Shown: positions 21,822 to 34,827 of the stretch, in pieces
Layout of the letters: the number at the start of each line of letters is the position of its first letter
Numbering within the stretch: position 1 is the stretch's first letter
The notes under the pieces: model-generated
Told to the model about the DNA's origin: nothing
The model's database searches: none
Seen by the model: only the letters and a program-made list of their open reading frames with translations
Assembly (NCBI GenBank): GCA_011033025.1
Contig: WFMF01000101.1
Span: forward strand, 186,001-250,000
DNA: 64,000 bases
Direction: 5' to 3'
Source: Beroe forskalii
Taxonomy: Eukaryota > Ctenophora > Nuda > Beroida > Beroidae
Translations under genes and position numbers: made by a program

Positions 21822-24800
21822 CTCCCCACGTTTATTGTATTGATATTTGTTGAAACGTGTGTGCGAATATAATATGACAACACAATATATGCAAGACACA
21901 CGTGCAAACTTTGAGTCAAGAAAGCCAAAAAGAGAGTGAGAGACGATACCATTTGTTGTTGTTAAAGACAAGAGTTTTGACTGTGTCGAAAGTTTGTGAA
22001 TATAATATATAATTTCATAAATTGATCCTTGCCTCCTGATGATGACGTCACCATTTCAAGTTTACAACCTGGAACTGAATTGCATGAGTGTTCCTTGCGT
22101 TATCATTTCCTTAAGATGTGTTGTAATAATCAAAGACATTGTTTGAAGAGAGTGCTGGCCCCAAAAAAATTACAGCAGTTTTTACGAAGATTGGCTCACT
22201 GAGAATGCTTGAAATAGAGTCTGCTTCGAGTCTGCTTCAGTGAGTCGGTTTCCGTATTTCCTGCTGGAATTAAACCGGAAAAACGTCACATGAAGAGCAC
22301 GTGACTTGTAAGATTATAAGAAGACTGACATGTATTTTGTTGATTGCAATTACTGTTAACAGTATTAATTGCAGTTTTACAACTTACATTAATTTATAAA
22401 CACCACTCGGATTGCATGTGAAGGAGCAAAAGAGCCAGAAAATACGTTTTCTTGACTGATTACAGTAATTTGTGCGCAATGATGAAGAAGTTGTAGTTTT
22501 TTAATCTTCAATATCTAGAAATATTTATAGCGGATGAAGAATGTAGTTGAATGAGCTTCAATTTTTGGGCATTGCCGTGGCCGGTATCGATTGTTTTTTC
22601 CTGCATGATATATTTCCTTTTCTCCATGATGTCATGGTATACATACTGTATACAATATACATGTATACTTGTATAATGTATAGTGTATTATACACAATCT
22701 ATTCGTTTTGTAGTTCTTGACAAGGCAGTGCCCAAACTTTTCTTCTCACGTGATTATATGATACACTTCGATTGCAAAATAACTTCCAACTGTTAGTTTG
22801 GTGTTCAGAATGATTATTAACTATTAAAAGAAGAATGTAACTAATCATGTTTATTCGAACTTTTATACTTTTGTGATCGATCTGTTACATTGTTTGGAGA
22901 AACATGCATAATTAATGCTAAATTAGTGCATAATTTATGCATTTATGTTACAATTCGTATAGGCAGCACGGATTTTAATGAACAAACCTGACGCTAAATT
23001 TAGCTTGTATTTGTTAGTCAGTTGTGTTTTTCATTAGTCAATTTTACCACCCTAGCATACGCAAATATTCACTGTAAATACCCTCTGGGCTGTGCAACAA
23101 TTATAGAAGACGGTAAAAGAGTCTGATGCTATGCAAAGGGCTAGTCTTTTGCCGAAAATTCTATTGTTCTTGCATGGCTCGTGATCATTGATATTTACAA
23201 GTTTTTATCCTTTTTCTGGGGAAGCAAAATGTTTCATCTATGTCCGAACAATTGATATTATGGTGCGCTAATCTTTCATTAAAATTATAATCGCTACGTT
23301 CGACAAAAGCTGTCCTGTTGAGTCAATTCTGCAATAATTTATTGACGTTAGTTTGTTTAAGTTTATGTTATTTTAACTAACTTGATATATTAAGTGCAAG
23401 TATTGATGTATTTAGTCCATATTATGGACTGATGTTTTGAGTAAAATTGGTATGTAAAGGGACTTTAATAGAATTGGTGAGTTGGCAATATATCTTATGA
23501 GCTGCACCCGACATCATCTTAAAACCTCCGACTCACACTGATATTAAAATTCCCTTGTATTTTTAATTTATTAAAGTATTATAAATCACTGCTTTTGCTA
23601 TGATTTATATCTATGCTATTCTGGCTGTAGGCCAGGATATTATGTGGAATTTGATGGCCTGAAGTTATGCGAAACACATTACCTAGTTATAAGAATACAT
23701 ACGAGTAACACCGGATTTATCGCCTTTGGGTTAGTTACATATTTTCATTGATATTTCTATCAGAGATTCCTGTCACCAAAATAGCGATAAATCCGGTAGT
23801 TTCAAGTTCAATGATTACCCCAATTAATTCTTGAACACCAATGTCCAACTTTGAAATTTCCAACTTGAAAGTTATTAGTTTATACAATAGCAAGCGAATG
23901 CTATAGGTTAGATATGTATTATTGATATTTTGTGTTTTTGTCCACAATAACGATTACTGATCTATCGAAAATATACCCTTTGAATGTTATTCCTAATAAT
24001 ATGTGCATTCAAGCGGACTTTTTTATTTTTATGTTGAATGTTAATTATTTTTTCTCAGGGCGAATTCCTAAGCGAATAAAATCGTCAGAGTGCGACAGCC
24101 GGGCATATCGGGGATAAGTAAATTCTGGAACTATGAAATGAAATCATACGTGCTCGGTTTTGCAAATTTTAGATCAGTTTTTCCCGTGACACGATGACTT
24201 ATTTATTTTCAGCAATTGAACGTCTGGTTACGAATATTTTCAGTAATTTGATATCAAAAAAACCAAATTTGATCGTGTTATCTGGGTATGTTGCCATGGC
24301 GACAGTAGATTCCAACAATGATAATTTCTATAGATTAACTAAATTATTAAACAAATTTAAGTGTGCCAGTTCATTATGCAAATACTGGTTGAGTTGTCTT
24401 ACCACGTTAAACCTTGAGTACATGGATATTCGAACTGCTGACCAAAGGAAGACAGTCATTCGATCTAATACATCTATTTTTAATAAAATTGAAAGATCTT
24501 ACATCCTTAAATATTCAAAGCTTCAAAAACTTTGATCCGTCTTTCTCAACTTTCATGACCAAACGTCGCAAAATTACAATAAATATAAATATGAAAAATT
24601 CCCAAAATTTTGTATATCTTCGTTATTGAGGTTTTTGCCCGCTCATAATTTGTCGCAAACTACGAATGAATGCCAACTTTTCGAAGCCAAGCACCAAAAA
24701 ATGAATCTAGTTAATTTTTATTGGAATGTTTTTGGAAGTACATGATCCTTTAATAGTAGTATATTGATTTAGCTTTGTTGGCTTGTTAAAAGTTAATCAT

Positions 24801-25640
24801 TGAGTTTTAAAGTTTACAAATTCCGTTCCAAAAGACTTGAATTGAAAATAAATATATTATATATTATAATTATTTTTTAAGTAGTTGATATTTGTTTGGA
24901 AAAACGGCATACTGTATCTAAGATAAATCTTGATCGTATGTTTCACTTCGGTGCTTCTAAATTCAGAGAAAAGTATGAAATTTTCAGCAGTCCCGAATAA
25001 TTGTACATGTTTTAGATTTTGCTTTTTAAGATATTATGTAAGGGAGCAAAGCTTTTTTATTCTCATCAGTCAATAACAAATTTTTACGGTCAATGATCCA
25101 TTGAAAATGTTTGAGAGGTTGTTCACATGTCTTGACCCGTAGTGGAATTCATATTAAACAGACCAGAACCTAAAAAACGACCTTGATATAAAGTCATGAC
25201 ACCTATTTTCTCCCATCTGAGACATCAGCGAGAAGTTGTAATTTTTGGGAAGTTTCAGGACGCTTAACGCTATATTATTATGTGAACAACCTCGGGCAGA
25301 ATGCATTAAAGTATACCATCTCATTCCAAACGAGTTTAATGATTAAAACTGTTCATGAAACAATAATTTTATCTTCAAAATTCAGTTGATTTATTCAAAT
25401 GCTGGCTTGGTTAGAATTGACGAAGTTATGATATCATACTTTTGCCTGAAAAAGTGACGGTTTGAAAAGCAACAGTTTTGGAAATCTTGCGTCAGACCAT
25501 GCCACCAAAAATAGCCGTCAGTTTTTCGACAAAACTTCACTCCAGATTACACCACGCATACCACATATTGGACTATTTTACCATTCCTTACATTTAGTGA
25601 ATACCTCCCATATTAATGCTACGCAGGAAAATAATCGGGG

Positions 25641-25683
25641 TGATGTCATTAGAACCCCATTCTAGTTATGATAATGACGTCAC
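25641..25683 (+). repeat. Dispersed TGACGTCA-bounded unit
   Basis: TGATGTCATTAGAACCCCAT, then TCTAGTTATGATAATGACGTCA: both ends of the unit can be recognised, with a mutated left end. Confidence 0.5.
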
Positions 25684-28246
25684 TCTCTTTTTTTGCGTAT
25701 CATTTTCTCGTGCAAGTTGTTGTATATTGTGTTTCTACGTGTTTTAAACTGTAAACTTGAACTTGATTTTATATAATTTGAATTTTCTAACAATACACTC
25801 AAACAACAATAGTATTTTTCGACCCGAATAAGCGAGCAAAATGCAAATTTCTGTCAAAATTTGTAATGCGAAAGTAAAAATTATGAAATTAAAAGATCCC
25901 AGAAATATTCAAGTTTATAGTTTACCCTTTCGGGCTGCCAGGTTTTGCGTTTTCTGAAAGAACTATTACTCTCACTTATTGTCTTGTTGTATATTGGTTC
26001 CATTTAAGTCGAATATATGACCTTTAAATTTTCCTAAAAAACTGTTGTTTTATGTCCCGCAAAAATAATTATCAAGTTGGGGAACACGAATATTTCTTTC
26101 ATCATTCGCAAAAAGAACGGCAAGCCTGACCATAAAATGGCTAAATTTTTATTTGGATTGCATAATATATGATATTGGAAACAACGAATTTGTTCAATAA
26201 ACTATTAACCTCATCGTTTCAGTTTGTAATTTGATCAAACTAATTTTTCAACTAAACTTATCAGTCATTTTAATCGCTTAAAGTCCTTTAGATGATCCCC
26301 TTTCTTTCCCACAGCAGTGCTTATACTCTTGTAATCTTGTATTGACACATCAGCCATCATTTATTTATATTCTGTATGAAAAACGCATGTGTTTAGTCTT
26401 AAAGGGAACAAGATACAGCCCTAAAAGCTACAAACTTTATACGAGCCCCATCCCATCCCTACTTCATTAAGTTTTGTAGTTAGCATCTTTTGCAACATTT
26501 CTCCTACTTTTTCAATCATATTAATTAATCATAGACCCAGAATATATGCAAATAAACAAGTGATTCGGGTGTGACGTCATTTTGTATCCTTAAAATAGTG
26601 AAATTATTACGTTAACCCGCCTATTTTTCGTATGCAGTTCTATCGACGGGGAATAAATTCCTGGATCATGTGCAATCCAAACTACCTGCCATGTGAAAAG
26701 GTTGAACCCTCACAGAACATCGAATAATTCGAATCTACTGACACTTATAGATTAAATTAAATTATATCAATGTAATAATAAGCCCGGGTTTTATATGAGA
26801 ATATGTCACAACGTTTTGTGTGACTCGAGGAAATTGGATTTTTACAAAGGGTTAGAAAAGAATATGCATACTGCGTGTCTACAGCACGTATCTGCTAAAT
26901 TTTTATCAAATCTTTACGATCCTTCCACCGCCCTTTCGCCTCTCCCTTTCTTTTTCAAGCCAAGAAGAACGATTTATTGTCTTAGGATCTCATTGAAACA
27001 TGTGTATCACATTCACTGCTTTATGGCTAATACCTAACTACTGGACTTCACTATTGAGTATCTATAGTCTATACTTACAATACTAAAGAGACATAATCTC
27101 ATTGCTTCATATACTCAAGGCTCATGCTCTGTGCTCCGACCAGTAATCCTGTAAATCTCGATTTAATATATGCGATTCAATGGAAATGTTGCTAATGACA
27201 CCACATTACAGCCCTATGATCTCTGGCTGAGTCCATCATTAGTTATAGAGCCCTCACACGCTTCTAACTTGATACACTGCCTCAAGCGCTAGACAGCCTG
27301 TGGAATGCCATGTGACTTTGTATTGGTTGCCCCGCAACTGTGCTTCACGAATTAAGGCTTTAATTTTACTAATTTATCTCCCCTCCCTTTTTCAAGCTAT
27401 TTCTGTTTCTCGGTGAGCTGAAAAACTGTATAAAATTGAGCGGTCTACAATTCTACATGAGTTTGCATAAATTCAAATGATACGGTTTTTCCATAATTCA
27501 AAACCAATTAAATGGATCCCTTTATTCATACGATCCATGATACATTGCACAACATCTGCATGCGTGATCTCAGATTGATTTTGGTGAAATCTGAGATTTA
27601 AATCTAGCTTTAAAGTTGTTACCCTGGCCTCGCACAGGTTTTGTGTTTCGGCTAATTCAGAGTGCACATTTTACCATAAAACTTTTCTACAGCTGAAATT
27701 CCAGCCCGTGAGAAAATTCCGAAAAAGGATACAAAATATGATGGCGGTGACCACTAAATTTTTTTCTTCCTCTTTCATTCCTGTGTTCAGGATCCAAGTT
27801 TTAATTGAATAGAGCTACATTTTGCCTCTTTATCCCGTTTGATATTCAAATTTGTTTAAATTTCCAGTAAATTATAAGTAGCCTTGAGCATTCTTAGTAT
27901 ATAAACTTGCTTAAAACAATTAATTTTTAAATTTACATGAAAATAAGCCGTAGGTACTTCAAAATTTAAAGCACGGTTACTCTTTGATGGTGTTTGCAGG
28001 AACGCGCGGATAACATTCTAGTTCAAACATTGCGCATTTTTTATGTGCGGCGCAAAAAAGATGCCGCGCAAATTTGTCAACCATGTGCTTCATTTAAGGC
28101 ATCCAGAGTTTTGTATCTTGACTTGCCGCCTATTAGTGGCCTGAAGACCCTATTAGGTGAAAAGGTTGTCTTGCAATTGACTAACACCTACATCTCATCA
28201 GAATAAGAAATCCAATACCCCAATTAATTTGATATATCCTCCCCAG

Positions 28247-28364
28247 AATGCGACACAACCCAATCGACAACTGCACCGAACACAGAGTCAAGTGCTGTGA
28301 GCTGCTCCTTGTGCCTGCGATCATGGAAACCTACGCCACCGACCCTTACCTCACCGGCAACTAG
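28247..28364 (+). CDS. Gene 1 terminal exon T2
   Basis: The acceptor is ATATCCTCCCCAG. After completing the Lys codon it reads MRHNPIDNCTEHRVKCCELL then LVPAIMETYATDPYLTGN and TAG at 28362-28364. It shares V-x-C-C-E-L-L-L with T1 but adds an N-C-T glycosylation sequon, one more Cys and a longer tail. The joined protein would be about 261 residues, against 256 with T1. Conservation of the Cys pair in both terminal exons supports both as real. The two may specify alternative C-terminal surfaces of the trimer. Confidence 0.75.
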
Positions 28365-28984
28365 AACCACACTGAGTCGCTACGCCTCGCAACACCTGAC
28401 ACTGTTCGAGGCCTAGTTGTTCATGCCCTTATTTTGAAGGTGAAGAAGACAGCAGTTACGATGCTACAACTTGGAGCAATGTGTTGAAGGGGAGAAAGAA
28501 AAGGAGTGGAAATTAGCGTGCGGGCCACGCAGCCTTCTTTTTATCATTATGTTACTTCAAGCGACAGATAGTGTTTTACCAAACATTCATCATGCCTGAT
28601 AAGATCATTCAATCTGTGCAAAACGTCGATCTATTGGTGTTTCAACACTCTGGTTTTCTACAGAAAATCAGTTTCTCTCTGATGATGTTGATAGCGTACA
28701 GAACGCTTACGGTAATCGGTTTATTATATATGGTTTTTTAATCATGATTGGGCGCTACAAGGATTTTCATGTTTCGTAATTTAGGCTTGAATTCCCTTCA
28801 ATTGCTGCCTAACTTGACTATTGCCAGAGGTGGTTGAGATGAAATCATTTTACGGTTACTCAATGACAATACCAATAAATTGTCAGCCTGGATTTCAATT
28901 TGCACCGGACAGTTGACATTGTCGTAATATTTAACTTAACTTATCATTTCTTCTTAGGTAGTTCAAACTGACTGATTCTGATAG

Positions 28985-28990
28985 AATAAA
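28985..28990 (+). terminator. Possible polyadenylation signal for T2
   Basis: The first canonical AATAAA that I see after the T2 stop, about 620 bp downstream. Another lies at 29810-29815. No transcript evidence is available to choose. Confidence 0.3.
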
Positions 28991-30194
28991 GTAGCATGGT
29001 GTCGTTCACATATTACGTAATCATCTGGGGGGTGTTTTCAAATGATAAACTTCAACTTTGATAAGGTAATAAAATTCAAAATAACGTAATCAAACTCAAA
29101 TATCGGTAATAAAATTCAAAATAAACAATTTTCGACACAATTTTCGAAATTTCTGCCTTAAATTTTATTCCTCGGTATTTTTTGCAAAATGTTCAGGAAA
29201 ACAACTCAAAGTCAAAAGCAATATGTTTTCCAAAGTCGAAACATTATCAATATTCAAACTAATTCAGACTGTCAATTTTCTTCATCGTGTGCTACTAAAG
29301 TAGGTGGGAAGGGGGTTTGGCCATGATCAAGTAATATTATCATCAATGGAGGGGGAAGGGCTTTGATTGCGTTTGATTACGAATGTGAGGAGGAAGGGGA
29401 TGAAATTTGCCAAAAATTGATTACGTAGTATGTGAATGACGCCATCTGATTTAGTTTTACAGACTGTGCTCGAAAAATAGGCGGCTGTGAGTTGCCTCAT
29501 AATCATGAGTAACAACGAAGATTTCTTGACAAAAATGACGGCCTATTTTTCAAGCGAAACATGTAGCTTTTTACCTTCGTTCTACTTCTTTTGTATCTTT
29601 ACATGTGTATGATAGCTCATCTCTTTACATACTTAGATAAACTACGCTTTACTATTTGATGTAAATGAACAGTTTTATACTTATTCTTCACCACTTTAAC
29701 GGTATTTACTATTTAATTTGATCTTTAGACAAGGAGAAGTTTATAGTTTTAAATGTCTTCATGTCAATGTCACTTTTATTATCACTTTTTAGTATTATGA
29801 TACCGATGAAATAAACCATGATTATTAACGAACTTAATACTTCAGAAGAATTTTAAAACTTTTGTTAATCCTCCAAAATATTTCGAAATATGAATTTGAT
29901 GTAAATTTCTGTTCTTTGATCACTACAATTGTATTTCCATTTTACTAAATAACTCGTTGTATAATATTTTTCCGTATTTTCATACTCCGGGATCAGAATT
30001 GGGTTAGAAAAACCAGAGGGGAGAAGATGCCTTATCCGACATAATTATCTCGAACTGTCATGCAGCGGAGGACCTTAGCCTGAATATCTGAGTATTAATA
30101 TTATAATTTCCGTGAAAATTATGTCCGTGCTTTTCAGGTTGGTGATTAAATTAAGCCCGGTATTCCTATTAAAATTTCATGGGTAAATTATCAG
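28991..30194. other. Intergenic, nothing identified
   Basis: AT-rich sequence between gene 1 and the GC-rich repeat block. Around 29030-29110 there are short internal repeats (GGTAATAAAATTCAAAATAA). Nothing else was recognised. Confidence 0.5.
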
Positions 30195-31260
30195 AGACGC
30201 AAAATTTATTTGTCTGACCCCAGGCGGCCTTCGGCGGGCGCACGCATCCGCGCCGCTTAAATAATGGTCACTGAAATAAATAATGGTCACTGAAATAAAT
30301 AATACTCTGACAACGTCTGCTAAGGGCAACCCGTGTTACTCCATGTTACGGAGCCTTATTTTGCGCGCGCAAGCGTGAACAAGCGCGAACAAGCGCGAAC
30401 ATAAACAGGGACACGTAACATGTGGTAACAACCCGTGTGTGCCTGTCATGTGGCGTACTTGCGTGTGTGTACGCGCCGCGCGCTTAATTTAAGGAAGCGC
30501 AACGCAAACAGGGATATACGTGTTTAGCGGCGCGTTTGCCAGGCGTTGCCTGCCCCCCTCGCGCGCGCGAAGCGCGCGCGCCTCGACTCGCAAAAATATG
30601 GGGCAGGCAACGCCTTATTTTGAAAAAATATGGGGCAGGCAACGTCTGGCTAGCGGCGCGTTGCCTTAACCACTAACCAGGACCCTGGTTTCGCGAACGC
30701 GCACGGAGTGCGCGGCGCGGATCACCGTAGGCCGTGCGCGCGTTCCTAAGCCCGCATAGGTGTGTGTGTACGCGCGCGGCGCTTCCCTACGGGACACACT
30801 GTTCTGAGGAAGCGCGCCGCGCAACGCAGACAGGAATATACGTGTTTTTTAGCAGGCGCGCGCGTAAGCACTTTACTCCATCACCTGCACCATGTTACGC
30901 CGTTACGGAGCCTTATTTTCAATTTTGCGCGCGCAAGCGCGCCTCTTTAAGCACTTTACTCCATGTTACGGAGCCTTATTTTAAGCGCGCACGCGCGCGA
31001 ACAAACAGGGATACGTAACATGTGGCAAGTAAGCACTTGGTTAGATGAATTAACAGATCCTAACAATGCAAAACCTGAACCAGTTTCGGACCGAAAGTGC
31101 TGCGCGCGCGCATATTTTGATTTTTGACCATGTCAGTCTTGCTAAACACGTATATAATCCCTGTTTGCGTTGCGGTGGCGCGCTTCCCCAGGGAAGCGCC
31201 GCGCGCGTACACACACCTATAATGCGGGCTGAGGAAACGTCCTTCGACATTCGAGCGTGA
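30195..31260. repeat. GC-rich GCGCGC repeat block with inverted and direct repeats
   Basis: CCATGTTACGGAGCCTTATT occurs with minor variants near 30340, 30890 and 30960, each followed by GCGCGC-rich sequence and, at two of them, by AAACAGGGAYACGTAACATG. A segment near 30745-30845 is repeated in inverted form at 31145-31225 (CCCTGTTTGCGTT, then GGGAAGCGCCGCGCGCGTAC). The same sequence recurs at 42806-42905. This is probably a transposon or its derivatives; no transposase was found. Open frames in it are artefacts of CG richness. Confidence 0.65.
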
Positions 31261-32319
31261 ATTTTTTAATGTCCGTGAAATCTTAGGTCCGTAAGCCCAT
31301 AAATTTGCAGATATATTCAACTTTCGAGAGAGTCCTTTGAAGAAATTGAAACCAAAAAATGACCTGTAGACCTGTTCCTTTCCACGCATATCCATTTACT
31401 CAAAATTTTCTGCTCGATTTTTTAAGAGGGGAGGTGAGTCCTTTTGAGATGAAAGAGTGATCCATGCAGTCTTTGAATCTTTGAGGAATGAGATGTGGCA
31501 GGAGTAGGTGGCCATCTGCTCAATGAGGAGTGAAGTCTTCTTGGTGAGGGTGGGAGCTTGATAACCGTCTTGTGATAATTTTTTGAATAATAAAAAATTA
31601 TAATTTTTTGGATGACACATTTGAAGTGTTGACAGGGTTATGTGACCCAAAGTTGCCAGACGTTGTCTGCCCCATATTTTTTTCAAACTGATCTGGAGCA
31701 GAAATTTGAACACCTAAAAACATTGTTTTATTTTGAAATTGCAATGTGGAGGTGATCCTCTATATACTGTGTGTTTCAAGTCAATAGTATTTTAATTACT
31801 ACCTTAGATCTGATCAAAGTTTTAGGGCATGTGACTAAGCATAGCTGTCTAAATGCTAAGCATAAATGCAACAAATATAGTATTTGATATAACTCTCATT
31901 GATAAGTAAAACTAGATATTTTAAATATAGGTTACAGATTTCCACTTATTAATTTTAGGCTTTCTCCTCAAGGTTGTTTATCACATTTTGAATGTCATAC
32001 AATTAAGCTCAATCAGATTATCTGAGAGTTGGTTGATGACAGTACAATGGCTTTTCCACACATTTCTTGCATTTTACATCGTGCCATTTTCAGAAACTGT
32101 CAGTTACTCTGACAAAGGTTTGTTTTAGGACATTATTCATCAATTATACCCAGAGTGAAAGATGATGTTCTGAGATATTTTGCATGTGAGCAGTGTTTTA
32201 GGCATCTATGATGAAAGTGGGTCCTAGAATTACCTACTAATGAACATGTTATTAAAATCTGATGTGATAACAGTACTTTGAATAAAGTTTCTTATTTGGC
32301 ACCATCTTCTATTCATCAG

Positions 32320-32423
32320 TGTTGGAAAGCAAACATAAACAGCTTATCCTGAAGAAGAGTAGAATAGGAAGATCTCTAATTGATGCCAATGTGCTGCTTT
32401 ATCGAAAGAATATCTTAGTTCCT
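32320..32423 (+). CDS. Gene 2 exon a: N-terminal part of a TSP1-repeat protein
   Basis: Candidate exon with acceptor TATTCATCAG and donor GTT CCT/gtgagt, entering in phase 1 and leaving in phase 0, which fits the next exon. It reads LESKHKQLILKKSRIGRSL then IDANVLLYRKNILVP, basic and without known motif. An upstream exon with the start codon must exist but was not found. This is the least certain exon of the gene; the frame match with the next exon is the main support. Confidence 0.5.
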
Positions 32424-33514
32424 GTGAGTATAAATCAAATCTATATTAAGTGCTTATATAAATTTCCATGGTATAATATTTCTTGAAGAAATCTTTCTTT
32501 ATTATTAATTCATATGATGTACAATATTGGCATATACATATATTGTCATTTGTCATCTTGTTGTGCCATTAAATAGAAATATCACATTATGTATGTGTAA
32601 CTAATTCCAGGGGCCTCCCTATTCTGCCAGAGATCATGAAAAATTTGAAACATAGCACTCAGCCCTTGTTCCATCATATTGGGATACCCTTGTGTGTATA
32701 TTCCATTTAACTGTTTGATTAATTGTAATTTGCTATCTTTATATTGACTTTGGATTTATATAACTTACTAGAAATGCCCGTTGGGCCTGCTAGATAATAC
32801 AGAATCAAATAATAAGCTCACAAAAAGTTTATGAAGGAGCAAATTTAACATAATTCGTTGGTTACTTTTAATAATGCTGGACCGGGCAAGTTGTGATTGT
32901 TATAATTTGCTCTTGTATGATGAAGTTAAATCTGAAAATCATTAAACCGAGTATCGTACTGAAAGTTGAATTAAAGTATTGATTCACGCCAAGAGCAGTC
33001 CTCCAAATTCGCAATGTGCTATCTGCTATGCCCAAATCCGATTCAATTTGATTTTAGTCAACCTTAAATTTCTCTAAATTAACATTTTTCCGTTATCATC
33101 AACTCAGCATTGATTCAAATCGACCGACGTCGGCCACAGATTAATGAAGAGATGCTATCGGAAATAGCCTCCACGATGCCAGCCATACCCGTCCTTTATC
33201 TTCAGATCTTGAATTTCAAATGAAAAACAGTAAACAGGCCGTTCTATCAAATGCTACAATGCAGCAGTCAACAACGTATCAGAAAGCGCTCGCATAGAAC
33301 TGATCATAATCTGCACGTGCAGAATACGTGTATCCATAGCAACGGCGCGACTTAGCCCTGTTTAGCCTTCGTTTCTCTTGATATTTTCTTGGCAAGGTCA
33401 AATTTAATTGTATACGGCGGCACAGACAGACATAATTCACGTGCTCTTACGAAATTATAATTAAGATTCTCTTTATAATGTAGGGATTTACATGAATTTC
33501 TGTCATACTTCTAG

Positions 33515-33575
33515 AAAACTGAGCGATGGGGAGATAGAACAACAGAACAACCTCTCAATAATGATGATTATAACA
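33515..33575 (+). CDS. Gene 2 exon b
   Basis: The acceptor is CTGTCATACTTCTAG and the donor AAC A/gtgagt. It is 61 bp, phase 0 to phase 1, reading KTERWGDRTTEQPLNNDDYN. The sequence is acidic and hydrophilic, as in a linker. A different frame is open across this region but ignores the splice sites. Confidence 0.55.
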
Positions 33576-33716
33576 GTGAGTATAAAAAATACAGCCAAGA
33601 ACTCCTTTGTTTTTGTTAGTTTGTTTGGCAAGATATCCGTTAACTATGATCTTATGAGTGCAAAGAAGCCTTTGAATATAAACCATTTGACAATTGAATA
33701 AAAACTTTTTTTACAG

Positions 33717-33893
33717 AAGCAGATGAAAGTTTGAAAAATAAATATACATTCCACCCTGATTTGTTGGCATATGAACAGAAAGTCATCAGAGAAAAGAATA
33801 GATTGAATGGAATCATTACAACTGATGAATCAACCGTGACTACTCAAGCAGTTGACATCAGCACTACAACTGAAAAACCACTCACATTATTTG
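33717..33893 (+). CDS. Gene 2 exon c: charged and Thr-rich linker
   Basis: The acceptor is CTTTTTTTACAG and the donor TTT G/gtatgt. It enters and leaves in phase 1. It begins K-ADESLKNKYTFHPDLLAYEQ, continues KVIREKNRLNG, then runs into a Ser/Thr-rich stretch (TTDESTVTTQAVDISTTTEK) typical of an O-glycosylated stalk before an extracellular module. This context supports a secreted or membrane-anchored protein. Confidence 0.7.
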
Positions 33894-34281
33894 GTATGTA
33901 GATTGTAGAATGTTTATTCGAGGCTAAATCCGGTGGGTTCGGGTAGTTTCAGGTGGGTTTGTGTTGATTTGGATTGATTTGGGCTGTTCCTGCTTTTAGT
34001 ATCAACGACCTCTAGTCAATAGTCATAATACATGCCACATGGCACTTGCTCCATGGTTGAAAATGGATTTCAAACTGGCCACTTACTCACTACATTGCAA
34101 TGCTCATTCAGCGTTAGGGCCAAATAATACCTTGCTTCGGCACTTTTCTCATACATTATTTGCAAATAGCACATATTGTACTTGTGTATGCTTTTATAGG
34201 AATGGAGCACGGCGTGGCAGTGACTTATGTATATAATATAGTCCTTAATTATTCTTTGCTTCTGACCACCATGTCAATCAG

Positions 34282-34368
34282 AGTGGAGCAGTTGGAGTGA
34301 TTGGGAGGAATGTACTGCAGAGTGTGGTGATGCAGTAACAACCAGACGCAGATCTTGCTTACAAACCA
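34282..34368 (+). CDS. Gene 2 exon d: first half of a thrombospondin type 1 repeat
   Basis: The exon enters and leaves in phase 1 and encodes E-WSSWSDWEECTAECGDAVTT-RRRSCLQT. The three tryptophans (W-x-x-W-x-x-W), C-x-x-x-C-G and R-x-R-x-C are the diagnostic TSP1 features: Trp-Arg ladder and the first three cysteines. In this family the W-x-x-W residues can be C-mannosylated. Donor ACC A/gtgagt. Confidence 0.85.
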
Positions 34369-34724
34369 GTGAGTTCTGTAATAGGAATAACTGATGCCTT
34401 GACCTTTTCATATGCAACTTATGTCTGATAATAATAGATTAAACACCTGTTTTAGGATTAAACACTGTTTTCGGATGAATATTTGTTTCAGTAAGCAGTT
34501 TTTTGTTATGAATGACAGCTGATCAGTCCATACATTGCCATGCTTTAAAGACAAAGAGATCACAGATTTTATTTAGGTTGCAAATTCAATAACTTAATCA
34601 GATTATCAGTGACTTAATGATATATCTGTTTAAAATTTATATTTAGAATTTCTTCCAGTGTTTTTAAAACATGCAAGATACAGGTTTTAACTTTCATACT
34701 TTAAAATCAATGCAGTGTTGTACC

Positions 34725-34774
34725 GATTATAATCTGAAACTGAAGTTCTAGTACTTCAGTTTCAGATTATAATC
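34725..34774. repeat. Perfect 22-bp stem hairpin
   Basis: GATTATAATCTGAAACTGAA-GT pairs exactly with AC-TTCAGTTTCAGATTATAATC around a 6-base loop (TCTAGT). Confidence 0.85.
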
Positions 34775-34787
34775 AGATTATAATTAT

Positions 34788-34827
34788 AGAGGGCCTAAGT
34801 TGGTCACAATGCCAACTTAGGCCCTCT
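34788..34827. repeat. Perfect 16-bp stem hairpin
   Basis: AGAGGGCCTAAGTTGG pairs exactly with CCAACTTAGGCCCTCT around an 8-base loop. It lies just outside the left arm of the large inverted repeat. Confidence 0.85.

Larger units (their letters stand above)
21714..28246. other. T1 3' UTR and intron before terminal exon T2
   Basis: AT-rich DNA with no supported exon. A GTATAC-rich stretch (22640-22700), a TGACGTCA unit (25641-25683) and open frames at 24194-24535, 26795-27037 and 27994-28206 are present, but the frames lack codon or family support. The T1 mRNA would end within the first part of this stretch. Confidence 0.5.

Noticed and set aside
24194..24535. 113-codon open frame on the + strand
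   Set aside because: AT-driven codon use, no recognisable motif, and it lies in a gene 1 intron. It could be chance.
31396..31713. 105-codon frame on the - strand beside the GC-rich repeat
   Set aside because: It might be a transposon coding remnant, but I recognise no family and see no splice signals, so I did not annotate it.
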